Shown here one piece after another: positions 16,308-27,100 of a stretch of 64,000 nucleotides of DNA. The notes under the pieces were generated by a model. It did no database searches. It saw nothing but the letters and a program-made list of their open reading frames with translations, and was not told the origin of the DNA. The DNA is from Paenibacillus sp. PvR098 (GTDB taxonomy: Bacteria; Bacillota; Bacilli; Paenibacillales; NBRC-103111). The DNA is taken from assembly GCF_017833255.1 (NCBI RefSeq), contig NZ_JAFIBU010000001.1, positions 1,922,001 to 1,986,000 on the forward strand. Reading direction: 5' to 3'. Position numbers and translations under genes: made by a program. Within the stretch, counting starts at the first letter, position 1; each line of letters opens with the position of its first letter.

Positions 16308-16922
16308 CTATACATTGTAATGCAGGACGGACTTTAATTTTACTTTCGCCCTTTTAATCGCATTATCAACGGATTTGTTACCCACACCGGATAAATCAGC
16401 AATCTCTTTATATGCTAAACCATCCAATAAACCCACAATCGCTTTCCTCTCCAAATCCGTAAGATGCACCTTAAACATGTCGCGCAATTCTTGCTCCTTT
16501 ACCCGATTCATATATATATCTTCAGGTGAAGCTGTGAAATGGGGGATAAGTTCATATCGGCTGGTTCTTTCCTGATCGCAAAAAGGTGTTTCATCCAAAG
16601 AAATACTTTGATTTAAAATTTGTTGTTTTTTCCTTAACGCTGTTTTTACGGCATTGATAATATGGTGTTTAATGTGTAATTTGGCAAAGCTCGCAAACGG
16701 CATTCCTTTACAAGGATTATATTTTTGGCAGGCAACAAATAACCCTATGCATCCGGCTTGATTCAAGTCTCCCCTCAACAACCCCGGGGCAAAATATTTT
16801 TTGCAAAAATAACGAATCATCGGTAAATAACGACTTAGCAGAGAGTTAAAAGCCATCTGATCACCTTGAGTTACGGAGGAAACTAGATCTATATCTTCGA
16901 TGTCTACTATGTTGGTTGTCAT
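16308..16922 (-). CDS. Sigma-70 family factor, SigH-like
   Basis: A 204-residue sigma factor. Region 2 includes LLRGDLNQAGCIGLFVACQKYNP and FASFAKLHIKHHIINAVKTA. Region 4 is LTDLERKAIVGLLDGLAYKEIADLSG followed by KSVDNAIKRAKVKL. The pattern follows SigH (sigma-30) closely, including the ALRKKQQ and SISLDE segments. It lies between cheA and cheY, 23 bp after cheA, in a chemosensory operon, so it is probably a paralogue of the main SigH and could be an output of the pathway. No anti-sigma factor is seen. Confidence 0.9.
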   Translation of the reverse strand: MTTNIVDIEDIDLVSSVTQGDQMAFNSLLSRYLPMIRYFCKKYFAPGLLRGDLNQAGCIGLFVACQKYNPCKGMPFASFAKLHIKHHIINAVKTALRKKQQILNQSISLDETPFCDQERTSRYELIPHFTASPEDIYMNRVKEQELRDMFKVHLTDLERKAIVGLLDGLAYKEIADLSGVGNKSVDNAIKRAKVKLKSVLHYNV

Positions 16923-16945
16923 TTTCCTCCCCCATTCGTTCCAAG

Positions 16946-18949
16946 TTACTTTCCGCCTATTTTGTTGATGATCCCCGAAACCTCTATAATGAGAGCCACT
17001 TTTCCATCCCCCAAAATGGTGGACCCGGCGATACCGTCTACCTTTCCAATATAAGTGCCTAATGACTTGATCACGATCTCCTGATTCCCGATTAATTCAT
17101 CTACAACTAAGGCCAGCCGTTTTTCCGCAGATCCCACAATGACTAAAGAAATATGTTTTTTGCCCAAATCCTCCTTGGGGATGTGGAAATGATCATGCAT
17201 CCAGGCCACCGGAATCACCTGATTACGCAGCAAAATAACCGATTGCCCACGAACGGTTTGGATATCGCCGGATGTGACTCTCACGATTTCGGCAATGTTG
17301 CTCATCGGGATAATAAACGTTTGATCACGCAGCTTCACGAGCAGGCCGATGATGATGGCTAACGTCAACGGAAGCTTGATTTTAAAGCATGTTCCTTCTC
17401 CCAATCTCGTGTCAATATCTATCAAACCGTTCAGCTTTTCAATATGGCTTCTGACGATATCCATACCTACACCGCGTCCGGATATATCACTTAAGGCTTG
17501 AGCCGTTGAAAATCCGGGACGGAAAATCAGTTCGATGGATTCCTTGTCGCTTAACTGCTCAGCTTCCTCTGGAGTAATGACACCCTTCTCAAGGGCAGAT
17601 CGTTTCATTTTTACGGGATCGATGCCTGCACCGTCTTCTTCCACATAGATGACCACTTGATTATCCTCATGCGCCGCTCTGATTTGAAGGGTTCCTTTTC
17701 GGTTTTTACCCAGCTGTTCCCTTTTTTCTGGCGCCTCGATCCCGTGATCAACCGCATTCCGAATGAGATGAATCAGCGGGTCGGCGATCTCTTCTATCAA
17801 GGTCCGATCCAGTTCCGTGTCCTTTCCTTCAATTACAAGCTCAATCTCCTTGCCCAAATCACGGGAAAGATCCCGTATCATGCGGGGGAAGCGATTAAAC
17901 AACTGCTCGATCGGGAGCATTCTTGCTTTCATGACACTTTCTTGGAGGTCGCCAATGACACGAGAAAGATGGTCAGAGATTTGGCCCAATTCATTGACGG
18001 ACTCATCCGAAATACGCCTTCTTTGCGTCCGCTCTACCTGATGGATTCGAGTCTGGTCGATGACCAATTCACCCACTAGATTCATGAGATGCTCCAGACG
18101 TTCCACGCTTACCCGAATGGTTTGGGATTTGGCTTTGCCTGTTTGCGCATGATCTTCATGCATTGTTTTTTCAGCAGCTGCGGAAGCAGAGTTAACCCAC
18201 ACAGCTTCTTCTATTTCCAAGGGTTCTGCCTTTACATTCACTACATCAGTCAATTCAGAGACAAGAGCCTGCAGCTCCGAATCGCTTTGCTTCCCTGCAT
18301 AAAGGAAGGTAATCCCCAAAGGCCCATCTATTTGCTCGATGATCCCTTCTAATTCCGGGGTTGTCAGCAGAATCTCCCCATTCTCAGACAAGTAGGAGTT
18401 AATGACATAAGCTCTGGCCCCTTGGATGATACAATCAGAGGAAACCTGCACCCAGATCCAATTCACCTGAAGCCCCTGGTCCTGAGCCTCCTGCACTTTT
18501 AACCGGGTATCCAGGTTCAGTACAGGTTTAGATAAAGATTGCATGGCAGGTTCAGGGGGTGCTACCGCTCTTGATGTATCGGTAAATCCTTGAAGTTTAT
18601 ATACACAATTGGAGATATCCGTTGCATGGTTATCGTTACGTACAATATCGTTTTTTAACTGTTTGAGACAGTCAAGCGACATAAAAAGAAGATCAATTAA
18701 CGGGCTTGTTACCCCTAATTTCTTACTTCTTACCAGGTCCAAAAGATGCTCCATCTGGTGAGTTAATTGCTTCATATCCTCACACCCCATGGCCGCAGAT
18801 GAACCCTTTAAAGTGTGAGCAGCACGAAACAACCGTTGGACGACCGGTTCGGAATCCCCTTCTTGCTCCAGCTTTAGGATTTCATCGTCCATAAGCTGCA
18901 GTTGCTCCTCCAGCTCTTCCAGAAAAACCTCTCTGTACTCAGCAAACAT
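16946..18949 (-). CDS. cheA: CheA chemotaxis histidine kinase
   Basis: A 667-residue kinase with HPt domain (1-105, phosphohistidine H45 in AAHTLKGSSAAMG), a P2-like region (about 150-250), P3 dimerisation (LMNLVGELVIDQTR), the ATPase domain (HLIRNAVDHGIE, then GRGVGMDIVRS) and a C-terminal CheW-like domain. It phosphorylates CheY-type partners in response to receptor arrays. I chose the ATG at 18949 because AGGAG, overlapping the cheW end, sits 10 nt upstream. No cheB or cheR is near, so adaptation must use other genes or is absent. Confidence 0.95.
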   Translation of the reverse strand: MFAEYREVFLEELEEQLQLMDDEILKLEQEGDSEPVVQRLFRAAHTLKGSSAAMGCEDMKQLTHQMEHLLDLVRSKKLGVTSPLIDLLFMSLDCLKQLKNDIVRNDNHATDISNCVYKLQGFTDTSRAVAPPEPAMQSLSKPVLNLDTRLKVQEAQDQGLQVNWIWVQVSSDCIIQGARAYVINSYLSENGEILLTTPELEGIIEQIDGPLGITFLYAGKQSDSELQALVSELTDVVNVKAEPLEIEEAVWVNSASAAAEKTMHEDHAQTGKAKSQTIRVSVERLEHLMNLVGELVIDQTRIHQVERTQRRRISDESVNELGQISDHLSRVIGDLQESVMKARMLPIEQLFNRFPRMIRDLSRDLGKEIELVIEGKDTELDRTLIEEIADPLIHLIRNAVDHGIEAPEKREQLGKNRKGTLQIRAAHEDNQVVIYVEEDGAGIDPVKMKRSALEKGVITPEEAEQLSDKESIELIFRPGFSTAQALSDISGRGVGMDIVRSHIEKLNGLIDIDTRLGEGTCFKIKLPLTLAIIIGLLVKLRDQTFIIPMSNIAEIVRVTSGDIQTVRGQSVILLRNQVIPVAWMHDHFHIPKEDLGKKHISLVIVGSAEKRLALVVDELIGNQEIVIKSLGTYIGKVDGIAGSTILGDGKVALIIEVSGIINKIGGK

Positions 18950-18956
18950 AGTGGTC

Positions 18957-19394
18957 TCACTCCTGTTCATGAAGTAACACTTCATCCAACTTTAAAATGC
19001 CAACCAATCCGTTGTCCGTTAATCCGATCCCTGTAAAATAGTTTCCAGCCACACTGCCCACCCGAGCAGGAGGAGGCTGAATATCCGAAAAGGTATTGAC
19101 TTTATTTACGCGATCCACAATAATCCCAACCGTATCCTCCTGATGATGAACCACAATAACCCGGGTTGTTTTTGAGAATCGTTTATCATCAAGATGGAAT
19201 AAATGGCGAAGACTAATGACAGGTACGATCTTTCCCCTAAGATTAATAACCCCTTTAACATAAGGCATCACATTAGGAACTGAAGTGATGTCCTGCATCT
19301 TAATAATTTCATGAATATCTTGTATTCGAATGGCGTATCGTTCACTTTCGATGCCAAACTCAATATATTGCTCCTGCTCGGTTACTTTCAACAT
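18957..19394 (-). CDS. cheW: CheW coupling protein
   Basis: A 145-residue CheW-domain protein that links CheA to chemoreceptors. Typical segments are YIEFGIESERYAI, VPNVMPYVKGVINLRGKIVPVI and the VGIIVDRVNKV strand. I prefer the ATG at 19394 to the upstream TTG at 19409. It lies between the receptor gene and cheA. Confidence 0.93.
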   Translation of the reverse strand: MLKVTEQEQYIEFGIESERYAIRIQDIHEIIKMQDITSVPNVMPYVKGVINLRGKIVPVISLRHLFHLDDKRFSKTTRVIVVHHQEDTVGIIVDRVNKVNTFSDIQPPPARVGSVAGNYFTGIGLTDNGLVGILKLDEVLLHEQE

Positions 19395-19446
19395 CGCACC
19401 CCATCTCAAGCGTTAAGCCATAGTATGTTATCGGTAGTCTGAGAAA

Positions 19447-21045
19447 CTATTTAATTCTAAAAATCGATACGGCATGATTCAATTCCTCTGCAAGCCCTGC
19501 AAGGGATTGTGCCGTCGTTGCGGTTTCCTCCGAAGCTGCCGCCGCTTCTTCCGTGGAGGCGGAGATGCTTTCGATCGAAGTTAACACCTCCGAGGATTGG
19601 GCGGCCTGCTCTTCGCTGGCTGCGGCAATTTCCGTCACCTTGTTCGCGGATTCATTGACCATCGTAATGATTTGTTCGAACGACTCTCCGGTTTTTTGCG
19701 ACGAGAGGACACCTTCCCCCACTGCTTTCACGCTTTGCTGGGTATTCTCCTGCATTCCTTTAATAATGGTTGTGATTTGCTTGGTCGCTTCACTGCTGCG
19801 TTCAGCTAATTTACGCACTTCATCCGCAACTACTGCAAACCCCCGGCCTTGATCTCCTGCGCGGGCCGCTTCAATCGCTGCGTTCAAAGCAAGAAGATTG
19901 GTCTGCTCGGCAATATCGTCTATGACTTCTATAATTTCTCCGATTTTGTTCGAATCTTCTTCGAGCCTGGACATTTGTTGGTTGACCCGATTCATTCCCT
20001 CAATCGATGAACGAACCACCTTGCCCCCTTCTTGGGCAATACCGGTCGTTTTGTTGGACAATTCCGATGCTTGATCCGCACTTTGGGCCACCGAGTTAAT
20101 GGCGGCAGATAATTCTTTGAACAATTCATTCATCGTTTGAGCGTCATTGGCTTGGCTGGTGCTGCCGCTGGCTATCTCCTCGGTGCTGGCAGAGATTTGC
20201 TGGGCCGCTGCAGCAACGCTCTCCGCTGAGACCAAGATTCCGCCGACAGTGGTTCTTAAACTCTGGACCATGTTATTAATGGATCCTGCCAACTGTCCAA
20301 TCTCGTCTTTCGTCTTAATATCGGTTGTTTCTCTTAAATCACCGCCCGCTACTTGTCCGACTAGCTTCACCATACGGTTCAGAGGGCGAGCAATGATTTG
20401 TGAGATAAGATATCCTAATCCGATACTGATAACCAATGAGGCAATAATCACCGCAGTAGTAATTGTTCGGGAAGTATTGTATAGAGCATCTCCATCCGCA
20501 TTATCCTTCTCCGCTAACTGAACATTGATGGAGACTAAATTCTTCAGAACATTTTGCAGCTTATCCCCCGCATCCTTAAAACCGCCTGTAAGCAGAAAAT
20601 GGGTAAATTCTTCAGCACTGACATTCGTGCCGTTCATTTGAATAGCTTCATCTAACAACTGATTGTATGCTTGCCATGCAGGATCAAATGCCTTCAGCGC
20701 TTCCTTTTCCGCTTGGGTTAAGTTTGTACTGCTGTACTTAGCAATGAGGGCTGCAATTTCATTTACAAGCTCGTTTATATTTTCTTTGTATTTCTGATTC
20801 TCCTCCGTTGTTCTTGCAATGGTATTCATATCTCGAATAGCTACTCTTATTTGTTGATACAAAACTTCAGCAGCAGAAAGATCATTTATCGGAATTAATC
20901 GATCAGAGTACATGGTCTTCATGCCATCATTGATTTTACCCATATTATTCAATCCGAAGAACCCGACAAATGCCAAAATGATGGCCATCAATACGAATGC
21001 AGAAATTAATTTCACGGACGTTTTCAAATCATAAAACCATTTCAC
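19447..21045 (-). CDS. Methyl-accepting chemotaxis protein
   Basis: A 532-residue receptor. TM1 lies at about residues 12-34. An extracellular four-helix-bundle type sensor domain (about 35-190) is followed by TM2 (about 192-212), HAMP (about 213-265) and the signalling hairpin whose tip reads [20 protein letters not shown]. Candidate methylation-type EE/QQ pairs flank the tip. The GTG start has GAGGA upstream. The receptor presumably feeds the CheA/CheW pair encoded directly downstream; its ligand is unknown. Confidence 0.94.
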   Translation of the reverse strand: MKWFYDLKTSVKLISAFVLMAIILAFVGFFGLNNMGKINDGMKTMYSDRLIPINDLSAAEVLYQQIRVAIRDMNTIARTTEENQKYKENINELVNEIAALIAKYSSTNLTQAEKEALKAFDPAWQAYNQLLDEAIQMNGTNVSAEEFTHFLLTGGFKDAGDKLQNVLKNLVSINVQLAEKDNADGDALYNTSRTITTAVIIASLVISIGLGYLISQIIARPLNRMVKLVGQVAGGDLRETTDIKTKDEIGQLAGSINNMVQSLRTTVGGILVSAESVAAAAQQISASTEEIASGSTSQANDAQTMNELFKELSAAINSVAQSADQASELSNKTTGIAQEGGKVVRSSIEGMNRVNQQMSRLEEDSNKIGEIIEVIDDIAEQTNLLALNAAIEAARAGDQGRGFAVVADEVRKLAERSSEATKQITTIIKGMQENTQQSVKAVGEGVLSSQKTGESFEQIITMVNESANKVTEIAAASEEQAAQSSEVLTSIESISASTEEAAAASEETATTAQSLAGLAEELNHAVSIFRIK

Positions 21046-21066
21046 AGCTATTCCTCATTTCATTTA

Positions 21067-21375
21067 TTAAATATAGAACCTTGTTTCAGTTTCCAATTTT
21101 GTGAGCATTTCTTCTATTTCTTCGGTCGTTAATATATTTCCATAGTTACTGGATACTTTATCGTTTTCTTCAACAGCATTGACCCCGCCTTTTTCAGCGG
21201 AAATATAGTTTTGTAGGTCTAAGAGGACATCCGTTAATTCGATAAGTTCGTCTTTGCTCATCACAGTCAATCTCGTGACAAGCTCCTTTCCTGAATCCCC
21301 AAGCAACACTTCAAGCTCAGAAGCAATTACCTCTACTCTAGCGTTATGTACAGAATCAGTTATTGATCTCGACAT
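21067..21375 (-). CDS. Hypothetical protein in the chemosensory operon (102 aa)
   Basis: A mostly helical, acidic 102-residue protein with a repeated leucine/acid pattern (ELVTRLTVMSKDELIELTDVLLDL). GGAGG lies 9 nt before the ATG. Its start overlaps the end of the CheX-like gene by 20 bp, so it is translated with it. I recognise no family. Its position between a CheX-like phosphatase and a receptor suggests an accessory role in this pathway. Confidence 0.7.
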   Translation of the reverse strand: MSRSITDSVHNARVEVIASELEVLLGDSGKELVTRLTVMSKDELIELTDVLLDLQNYISAEKGGVNAVEENDKVSSNYGNILTTEEIEEMLTKLETETRFYI

Positions 21376-21868
21376 CTGATGACTCCTCCAAAATCGATAA
21401 AGTGCCTATACCGCTCTTTGTATTTTGTAATAAGATGATATTGATCTCACCTACGTTTGGTATATTTACGTGAAAGGATATCCCTTGTTCAAAACCAAAC
21501 AATTGGAGATGCCCCACCATAACCGTCGGAGGTGTGATATCCATCTTACATCCTTTTTTATAAATAAAAGTGGAAGTATTTCCGGCAATCATGTTTGCTA
21601 ATTCACCTACGAAACTGTGAAGTATTTCCCCTTCAACCGGCATTCCGAACATGGATTCCCCAAGTTTACTAAAGGTTTGGCTGTCCCCCTCAATAACCAT
21701 CCGCCCGTAAACCTCACCGGTAATACCAATAAGTACACCCATTTCACTTTGTGTAACTGTTTTTTCAAAAACAATCGGAGCTTGAATTTCAATGGGAATG
21801 GGAATCACTTGTCCAACGGATTCAACTATGGATTGAAGCAATTCTCTAATACCTTCATTCGTTTGCAA
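21356..21868 (-). CDS. CheX-like CheY-phosphatase domain protein
   Basis: About 170 residues of the CheC/CheX/FliY superfamily. The phosphatase signature ExxN is present in GELANMIAGNTST, and the second half has TPPTVMVG and beta-strands typical of CheX. Such proteins remove phosphate from CheY. I prefer the TTG at 21868 because AGGAAGGGTGG lies 7 nt upstream; an in-frame GTG at 21928 has no good ribosome site. It is the first gene of the leftward chemosensory operon, with a conserved 62-bp block upstream (21985-22046). Confidence 0.82.
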   Translation of the reverse strand: MQTNEGIRELLQSIVESVGQVIPIPIEIQAPIVFEKTVTQSEMGVLIGITGEVYGRMVIEGDSQTFSKLGESMFGMPVEGEILHSFVGELANMIAGNTSTFIYKKGCKMDITPPTVMVGHLQLFGFEQGISFHVNIPNVGEINIILLQNTKSGIGTLSILEESSDVEINN

Positions 21869-21984
21869 TACAGTACCACCCTTCCTAACGATCGCCCAAG
21901 TATTTTGACAAAATTCGCTATTATTCACAGCTATCTACTAGTCCAATAGAACCACTATTAATAATAATCAAAAATGTGACTGAG

Positions 21985-22046
21985 GTAACCGAAAATGATT
22001 TGCGTGGTTCCACAAAAATATTGCGGTATTTTGCGATATTTTGTCG
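21985..22046 (-). promoter_or_regulatory. 62-bp conserved upstream block, copy 1 (before the CheX operon)
   Basis: This block matches 23291-23352 at 53 of 62 positions with no gaps. The shared cores are GTAACCGAAAA, GATTTGCGTG, TTGCGGTATTTTG and ATATTTTGTCG. Each copy precedes a leftward gene by about 50-120 bp. It is probably a shared promoter or regulator site. Confidence 0.75.
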
Positions 22047-22097
22047 TTTTTAATAGAAATACAAAACCGTACACAACATAAGTATACGGGCTAGCAT

Positions 22098-23225
22098 TCA
22101 ACTAGATGGAACAATATCCAAAACACGGACCTTTGTTAGGTTCGCAGAGGCAACCTTATTGCGTCCTGTTCTTTTAGCTTGGTATAGGCAATCATCCGCT
22201 TGCTTGATTAGACTTTCTTGGTTAAACGTCGTTTCCCGATAGGTAGACACACCAAGGGAAACGGTTATGTTTATTGTGGAACCATTCCATAATCTAAATT
22301 CATACCCTTCTATCGTAGCACGAATTCGTTCAGCAATTTCTACTGCTTGATTTCTGGAGTTCGAAGGCAAGATAACGGAAAATTCCTCTCCGCCATTACG
22401 TGATACGATATCCATAGAACTACAGGAATCCATAAGAACTTTACTTAGCTGCTTTAATACCTCGTCGCCGGACAGGTGGCCGTGTCTATCGTTAATAAGC
22501 TTGAAATGGTCAATATCGATTAAAATTAACGAAACCTTCTGATGGTAATGATCCGCTTTGTCCAGCGTTTCCTTCATTACTTCGTCAAATTTTCTAACAT
22601 TGTTTAAGCCTGTAAGGAAGTCCTTGACTGCATTTTCTTGGGCATTTTGGAACAGCTCTTTGGACTGCCGCAAATATTCAGTTAAGTAATGGATGATGAA
22701 TCCACCAAATAAAGAAATAGACCAATAACCTACATACACATTCAAAAGCACCTTTTTATCATCAATTAACAGATAAAACACAATAGAAGTCAGGATTAGA
22801 TTAGAAACACTCATCATTAACCATTTTTTCCCGAGACCCCATTTAAATTTCGATAAAACGCCACAAGAATAACCAACCACTATTATAAGAGAAGCGGCCA
22901 GTATACTAGCTTTATTGACGCCGAAAAAAACAATTCGACCTACGGCGATGACCATTGACGCAACGATCGACGGTAAGCCCCCACCATAAATAGCAGCTAT
23001 AATCACTGGAATTTGCCGAAGGTCCAAAATCGTACCTTTAAAATAAATGGTATATTGCATCAATACTAGTCCAATGATTCCCATGCATACACCAAACTGC
23101 AGCTTTCTGTTACGATTTGCGGCAGGCGACATGAATCCTTTTCTATTTCTGGTTAACAGATTAAATGTAAATAATAGCATCCCTAATACACAGAGATTAA
23201 TAAAAAGGTCGCTTAGCAATTTCAT
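22098..23225 (-). CDS. Membrane diguanylate cyclase (5TM receptor-GGDEF)
   Basis: A 375-residue cyclase that makes c-di-GMP. The N-terminal half has five or six hydrophobic helices of the 5TMR-LYT type (QIPVIIAAIYGGGLPSIVAS is typical). The GGDEF domain occupies about residues 205-365, with DIDHFKLINDRHGHLSGDEVL and an intact GGEEF. The RxxD inhibitory site is absent (SSMD in its place), so feedback inhibition is unlikely. I prefer the ATG at 23225; a GTG six codons earlier has AAGGA upstream and is also possible. It shares its upstream block with the chemosensory operon. Confidence 0.92.
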   Translation of the reverse strand: MKLLSDLFINLCVLGMLLFTFNLLTRNRKGFMSPAANRNRKLQFGVCMGIIGLVLMQYTIYFKGTILDLRQIPVIIAAIYGGGLPSIVASMVIAVGRIVFFGVNKASILAASLIIVVGYSCGVLSKFKWGLGKKWLMMSVSNLILTSIVFYLLIDDKKVLLNVYVGYWSISLFGGFIIHYLTEYLRQSKELFQNAQENAVKDFLTGLNNVRKFDEVMKETLDKADHYHQKVSLILIDIDHFKLINDRHGHLSGDEVLKQLSKVLMDSCSSMDIVSRNGGEEFSVILPSNSRNQAVEIAERIRATIEGYEFRLWNGSTINITVSLGVSTYRETTFNQESLIKQADDCLYQAKRTGRNKVASANLTKVRVLDIVPSS

Positions 23226-23290
23226 AAATCTTCTCACTTTCACTTACGATCCTTGACTTTAAAATAATCGTAAACTAGAAAATGATGTTT

Positions 23291-23352
23291 GTAACCGAAA
23301 AAGATTTGCGTGACCACACAAAAAATTTGCGGTATTTTGTAATATTTTGTCG
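23291..23352 (-). promoter_or_regulatory. 62-bp conserved upstream block, copy 2 (before the diguanylate cyclase)
   Basis: Second copy of the block at 21985-22046 (53/62 identical). In this copy the end forms a perfect Spo0A-box-like TTTGTCGAA (23346-23354); copy 1 has TTTGTCGTT. This suggests common control of the cyclase and the chemosensory operon. Confidence 0.75.
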
Positions 23353-23382
23353 AAGAACGACCTGCCAGACTCTAAAATAAAA

Positions 23383-23421
23383 TATCCCGTATCACAGTGG
23401 GAGTACTGTGTACGGGATTTC
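23383..23421 (-). terminator. Rho-independent terminator of the kinase-regulator operon
   Basis: On the minus strand AAATCCCGTA pairs with TACGGGATaTT, with an inner ACAGT/ACTGT stem, followed by TTATTTTAG. It lies 15-55 bp past the response regulator stop. Confidence 0.8.
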
Positions 23422-23436
23422 TTATGTTCACTCGTT

Positions 23437-24090
23437 TTATTGAAAATCAGAGTCCGACAATAAACCCATCTGCTTCGCCTTCATTGCGGCTTCAATCCGG
23501 GATTTGACATTTAATTTTTGAAAAAGATTCGTTAGAGCATACTCTAATGAACGTTGGCTTGTGATCAGCTTCTCGGCAATGTCTTTATTACTCTTCCCCT
23601 TGGCTATTTCCTTCAATATTTCATATTCTTTGCTGCTGATGACATTCGTTTCAATATCGTTTTCCGCTTTGGATACTTGGACGGTCGTTTTTCTCAACTG
23701 TTTGACCAAGGAAAGCGGCAAGATGACTTCTCCACGCAAGGCACAGCGTACAGCCGTTACAAGCTGTTCTTTGTTTGCGGTTTTCAACACAAAACCCGAA
23801 ATACCCGCTTCGATCATCAGGTTAAAATGGTTTTTAAATTCAAATCCGGTATAGATCAGAATGGTAACCCCGGGAGTCATGTTTAATACTTTCTTTGCGA
23901 GATCAATTCCATTGCTATCCGGCATATGCAAATCCAAAAGCATGACATCAAAATGTTGGGTTTTCAACATCTCCAAAGCTTGCTCACTGGAATCTGCCAA
24001 CTTCACTTCCATATCTCCCTCTTGCTCAAGCAGCATCTTTGTGCCTTCCATGACGGATGGATGGTCATCAACCAACAAGATTTGAATCAT
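23437..24090 (-). CDS. LuxR/NarL-type response regulator
   Basis: A 217-residue regulator: receiver domain 1-120 with D8/D9 and phosphoacceptor D53 (LLDLHMPDSNG) and K in FVLKTANKEQ, then a C-terminal LuxR helix-turn-helix (SSKEYEILKEIAKGKSNKDI). It resembles ComA/DegU-type regulators. GAGGCGG precedes the ATG. It lies 42 bp after the eight-PAS kinase and is presumably its phosphorylation target. It is a candidate to bind the nearby 62-bp blocks. Confidence 0.93.
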   Translation of the reverse strand: MIQILLVDDHPSVMEGTKMLLEQEGDMEVKLADSSEQALEMLKTQHFDVMLLDLHMPDSNGIDLAKKVLNMTPGVTILIYTGFEFKNHFNLMIEAGISGFVLKTANKEQLVTAVRCALRGEVILPLSLVKQLRKTTVQVSKAENDIETNVISSKEYEILKEIAKGKSNKDIAEKLITSQRSLEYALTNLFQKLNVKSRIEAAMKAKQMGLLSDSDFQ

Positions 24091-24132
24091 GATTTATACC
24101 GCCTCACATGAATATTTATTTTCCTTTCCGTC

Positions 24133-27100
24133 TTAAAGAGCTGGAATTGAAATAAAAATAGCTAATCCCTCATTGGGGGATGAATGAAGCTCTATTTTTC
24201 CATCCATACTGCGGACGCGTTCTTTCATTCCATAGACCCCCATACTGTTAAAAGAATCTTCCATCTCGGTTAAATCCATTCCAATTCCGTCATCTTCGTA
24301 GTTCAATTCAACCCGGTCAGGAAAACTGGATAATGTAACCTGAATTTTCGATGCGTTGGAATGTTTCGTTGCATTTGCCAAAAGTTCTTGTACAATGCGA
24401 TATATCCCAATTAATAGGTGGTCATTTAAAGTGTGATGGAAAGCCGCGGCGTCGAATTCAATACAATAATTTGTACGTAATTGCGTAAATTCAAATAATG
24501 CTTCAAGGGATGATACAAGCCCTTCTTCTTTTAAAAACGGCGGTCTCAATTCATTACACGTGATCCTAATTTGATAAATGACATCTAACAATCCTTGTGC
24601 CATTTGCTGAAGCTGCTCTCTAAGTTCCTGGGGAACAGATTGGTCCGTTGACAAAAGATCCAGCTTCCGATACCAGATGATCTGCTCTTGGAGTGCAGCG
24701 TCATGTAAATCCTGGGACAATCGTTTTCTCTCGTTTTCAGCCAAATTAAACAAAACCCGAAGAAGCCATGGGGGCGCTACATGCTGGGCAACGCTTTGCT
24801 CAAGCTCCTTGGTTAAATCTTCGATGATCCGAAAGCTATCATATAGAACACTGACATAACGGGTAATGGTTTTGAGCCATACTCTTTTGGGCTTGATGCT
24901 TAAGGCCAGTGCTTTCTCACCAATACAAAGGATGTGGCATCTCCCCCTAATTTCACCTATCTTTAAGAAACAGCCTTCTGACGCTTCAATAATCTCGCAT
25001 ATAGGGTACCTTTGACCAGAGTTTACTATGTCTTTCAACAACGTTTCCGGAATATCGTAATTACCGCTCTTTTGGACCACGTGATTATTGCGGTCTACTT
25101 CAATTAAACAAACATGTGCACTTTTAAGAACAGCTTGAACTTCTTTGACAAAGCGCTGCTCCATTTCAGACACCTTCATCACCCCAAAGAGGTCGAGTGA
25201 GAACGCATCTAAACTATTCTGTAAGCGGATATACCGATCCTCACTTTGGCGAATAAGCTGCACCGCACGTTTCCTGTCTTCTTCTATTTTTTTTCTTTCG
25301 GTAATATCACGAATCAAGGTTAGACCTGCGAATTTCCCTTTATAGGGGATGGAGGTGGCAATCACCTCAACATCGATGATCGTTCCATCCATCCGTACAT
25401 CCTTTTGCTCAACAAGAGGGCTTGTACTGCGCTGCTCATATACTCCAGCTAATCTCAATGCTGTTGATTCTTTATAATCGGGATGGATAAAATCCATGAT
25501 GGGTCGGCCGATCATATCGTTTAAGCTTGACTCTCCGAATAATGTAACACCCGCAGGATTGACATAAATAAATTTATAATCACTATGAAGCACGATGGCT
25601 TCCGGAGATAATTCCACCAGCCGCCGATTGAGCTCTTCACTTTCAAGCAATGCCCGCTCCGCCTGCTTCTTGGCCGTGATATCCTCAAATACAAGTTGTA
25701 CAGATGTGGATTTGGGATCATAAATAGCTGTTACTATTATATAAACCATTTTGCCGTCAAGGCGAATAATTCTGTGCTCTGCGGGTGAGGAGTACCCATT
25801 GAGAAAAGTACTTTCCATTCGCTTTCTCGCAAAATCCTTATCGTCCGGATGAAACCAATCCAAAGGATTTGTTCCAACAATATCCTTAGGCCGTCTTGCC
25901 CCTGCCACATACATCCCGGCGGGATTGACATAAACAAATTGACCCTCTTTATAAACGGCGATGGCAACCGGGGAGAGCTCTACCAATCGGCGATAGCGTT
26001 CTTCACTCTCTTGTAGAGCCCTCTCCATTTTTTTTCGTTCCGTAATATCACTAAATACCGTTAGGGTAGTCTGCGTGGCATCATCGTAAATTCCAATGAC
26101 CTCCACTTCAATCCCTTGCCCATCCAGACGGATCATTTTATATTCAAGGGATTCCAAATATTTATTCTTGATCACGCTCTGAGCCCTTTTTCTCGCCAGT
26201 ATCATATAGTCCGGATGTACAATACTGAGAATGGATTTCCCTATAATGTCATTGGCATCCTTCGCTCCTATGAGTTCGACACCCGCGGGATTAATATAGA
26301 GAAATTTCCCATTACAATGAGAGGCCATCGGCTGCGGAGAGCGCTCAATCAAAGTGCGGTAGCGCCCCTCGCTTTCTGTAAGTTCCTTCTCCATTTGTAC
26401 TTTGTCTGTAATATCCCTCGATACCACGATAATACTTTCTACTGCTCCATCATGACCAAGAACCGGAGTGCCTAAGCAATCCACTTCTATCGTGCTTCCG
26501 TCTGAATGGATAAACCGGCAGCGAACCGGCTTGTTGGTTTTCGTATGCAGCATTTCCAAAAATTTATTTTGTGCTTCGGTCAAATCATCGGGATGTATGC
26601 GATCAAACAGCGAAGTGCCTACCATCCATTCATGATCAAATCCCAATACCTTTTGGTACGAGGGAGAAGCATACCAAAAGGTACCCTCAATATCCAGAAG
26701 TCCCAGCAAATCCGTCATATTTCCGGCCATGAGTCGGAACTGGGCTTCGCTTTCGGCCAGTACTTTTTCGGTCAATTTCTTTTCTGTAATGTCACGCGAG
26801 ACGATGACAATATTCTCAACCTTGCCGTTACTATCAACAACAGGTGTACCATATTCTTCAAGATAGATTTGCCTGCCATCGGCATGAGTAACGCGAAACT
26901 GTGCCTTTCTTGGTTGTTTCGACTCCACCATTTCATTAAATATATGAGTCACAGCTTCCAAATCCTCAGGATGAACCATCCGATGAAAAATTTGTTCTTC
27001 AATATATTGTTCAGGTGTATACCCTATGACTTTTTTGTGTGAAGGAGAAGCATAAACACATATCCCGTTCACATCGATAATACGCACCATATCGGTCATA

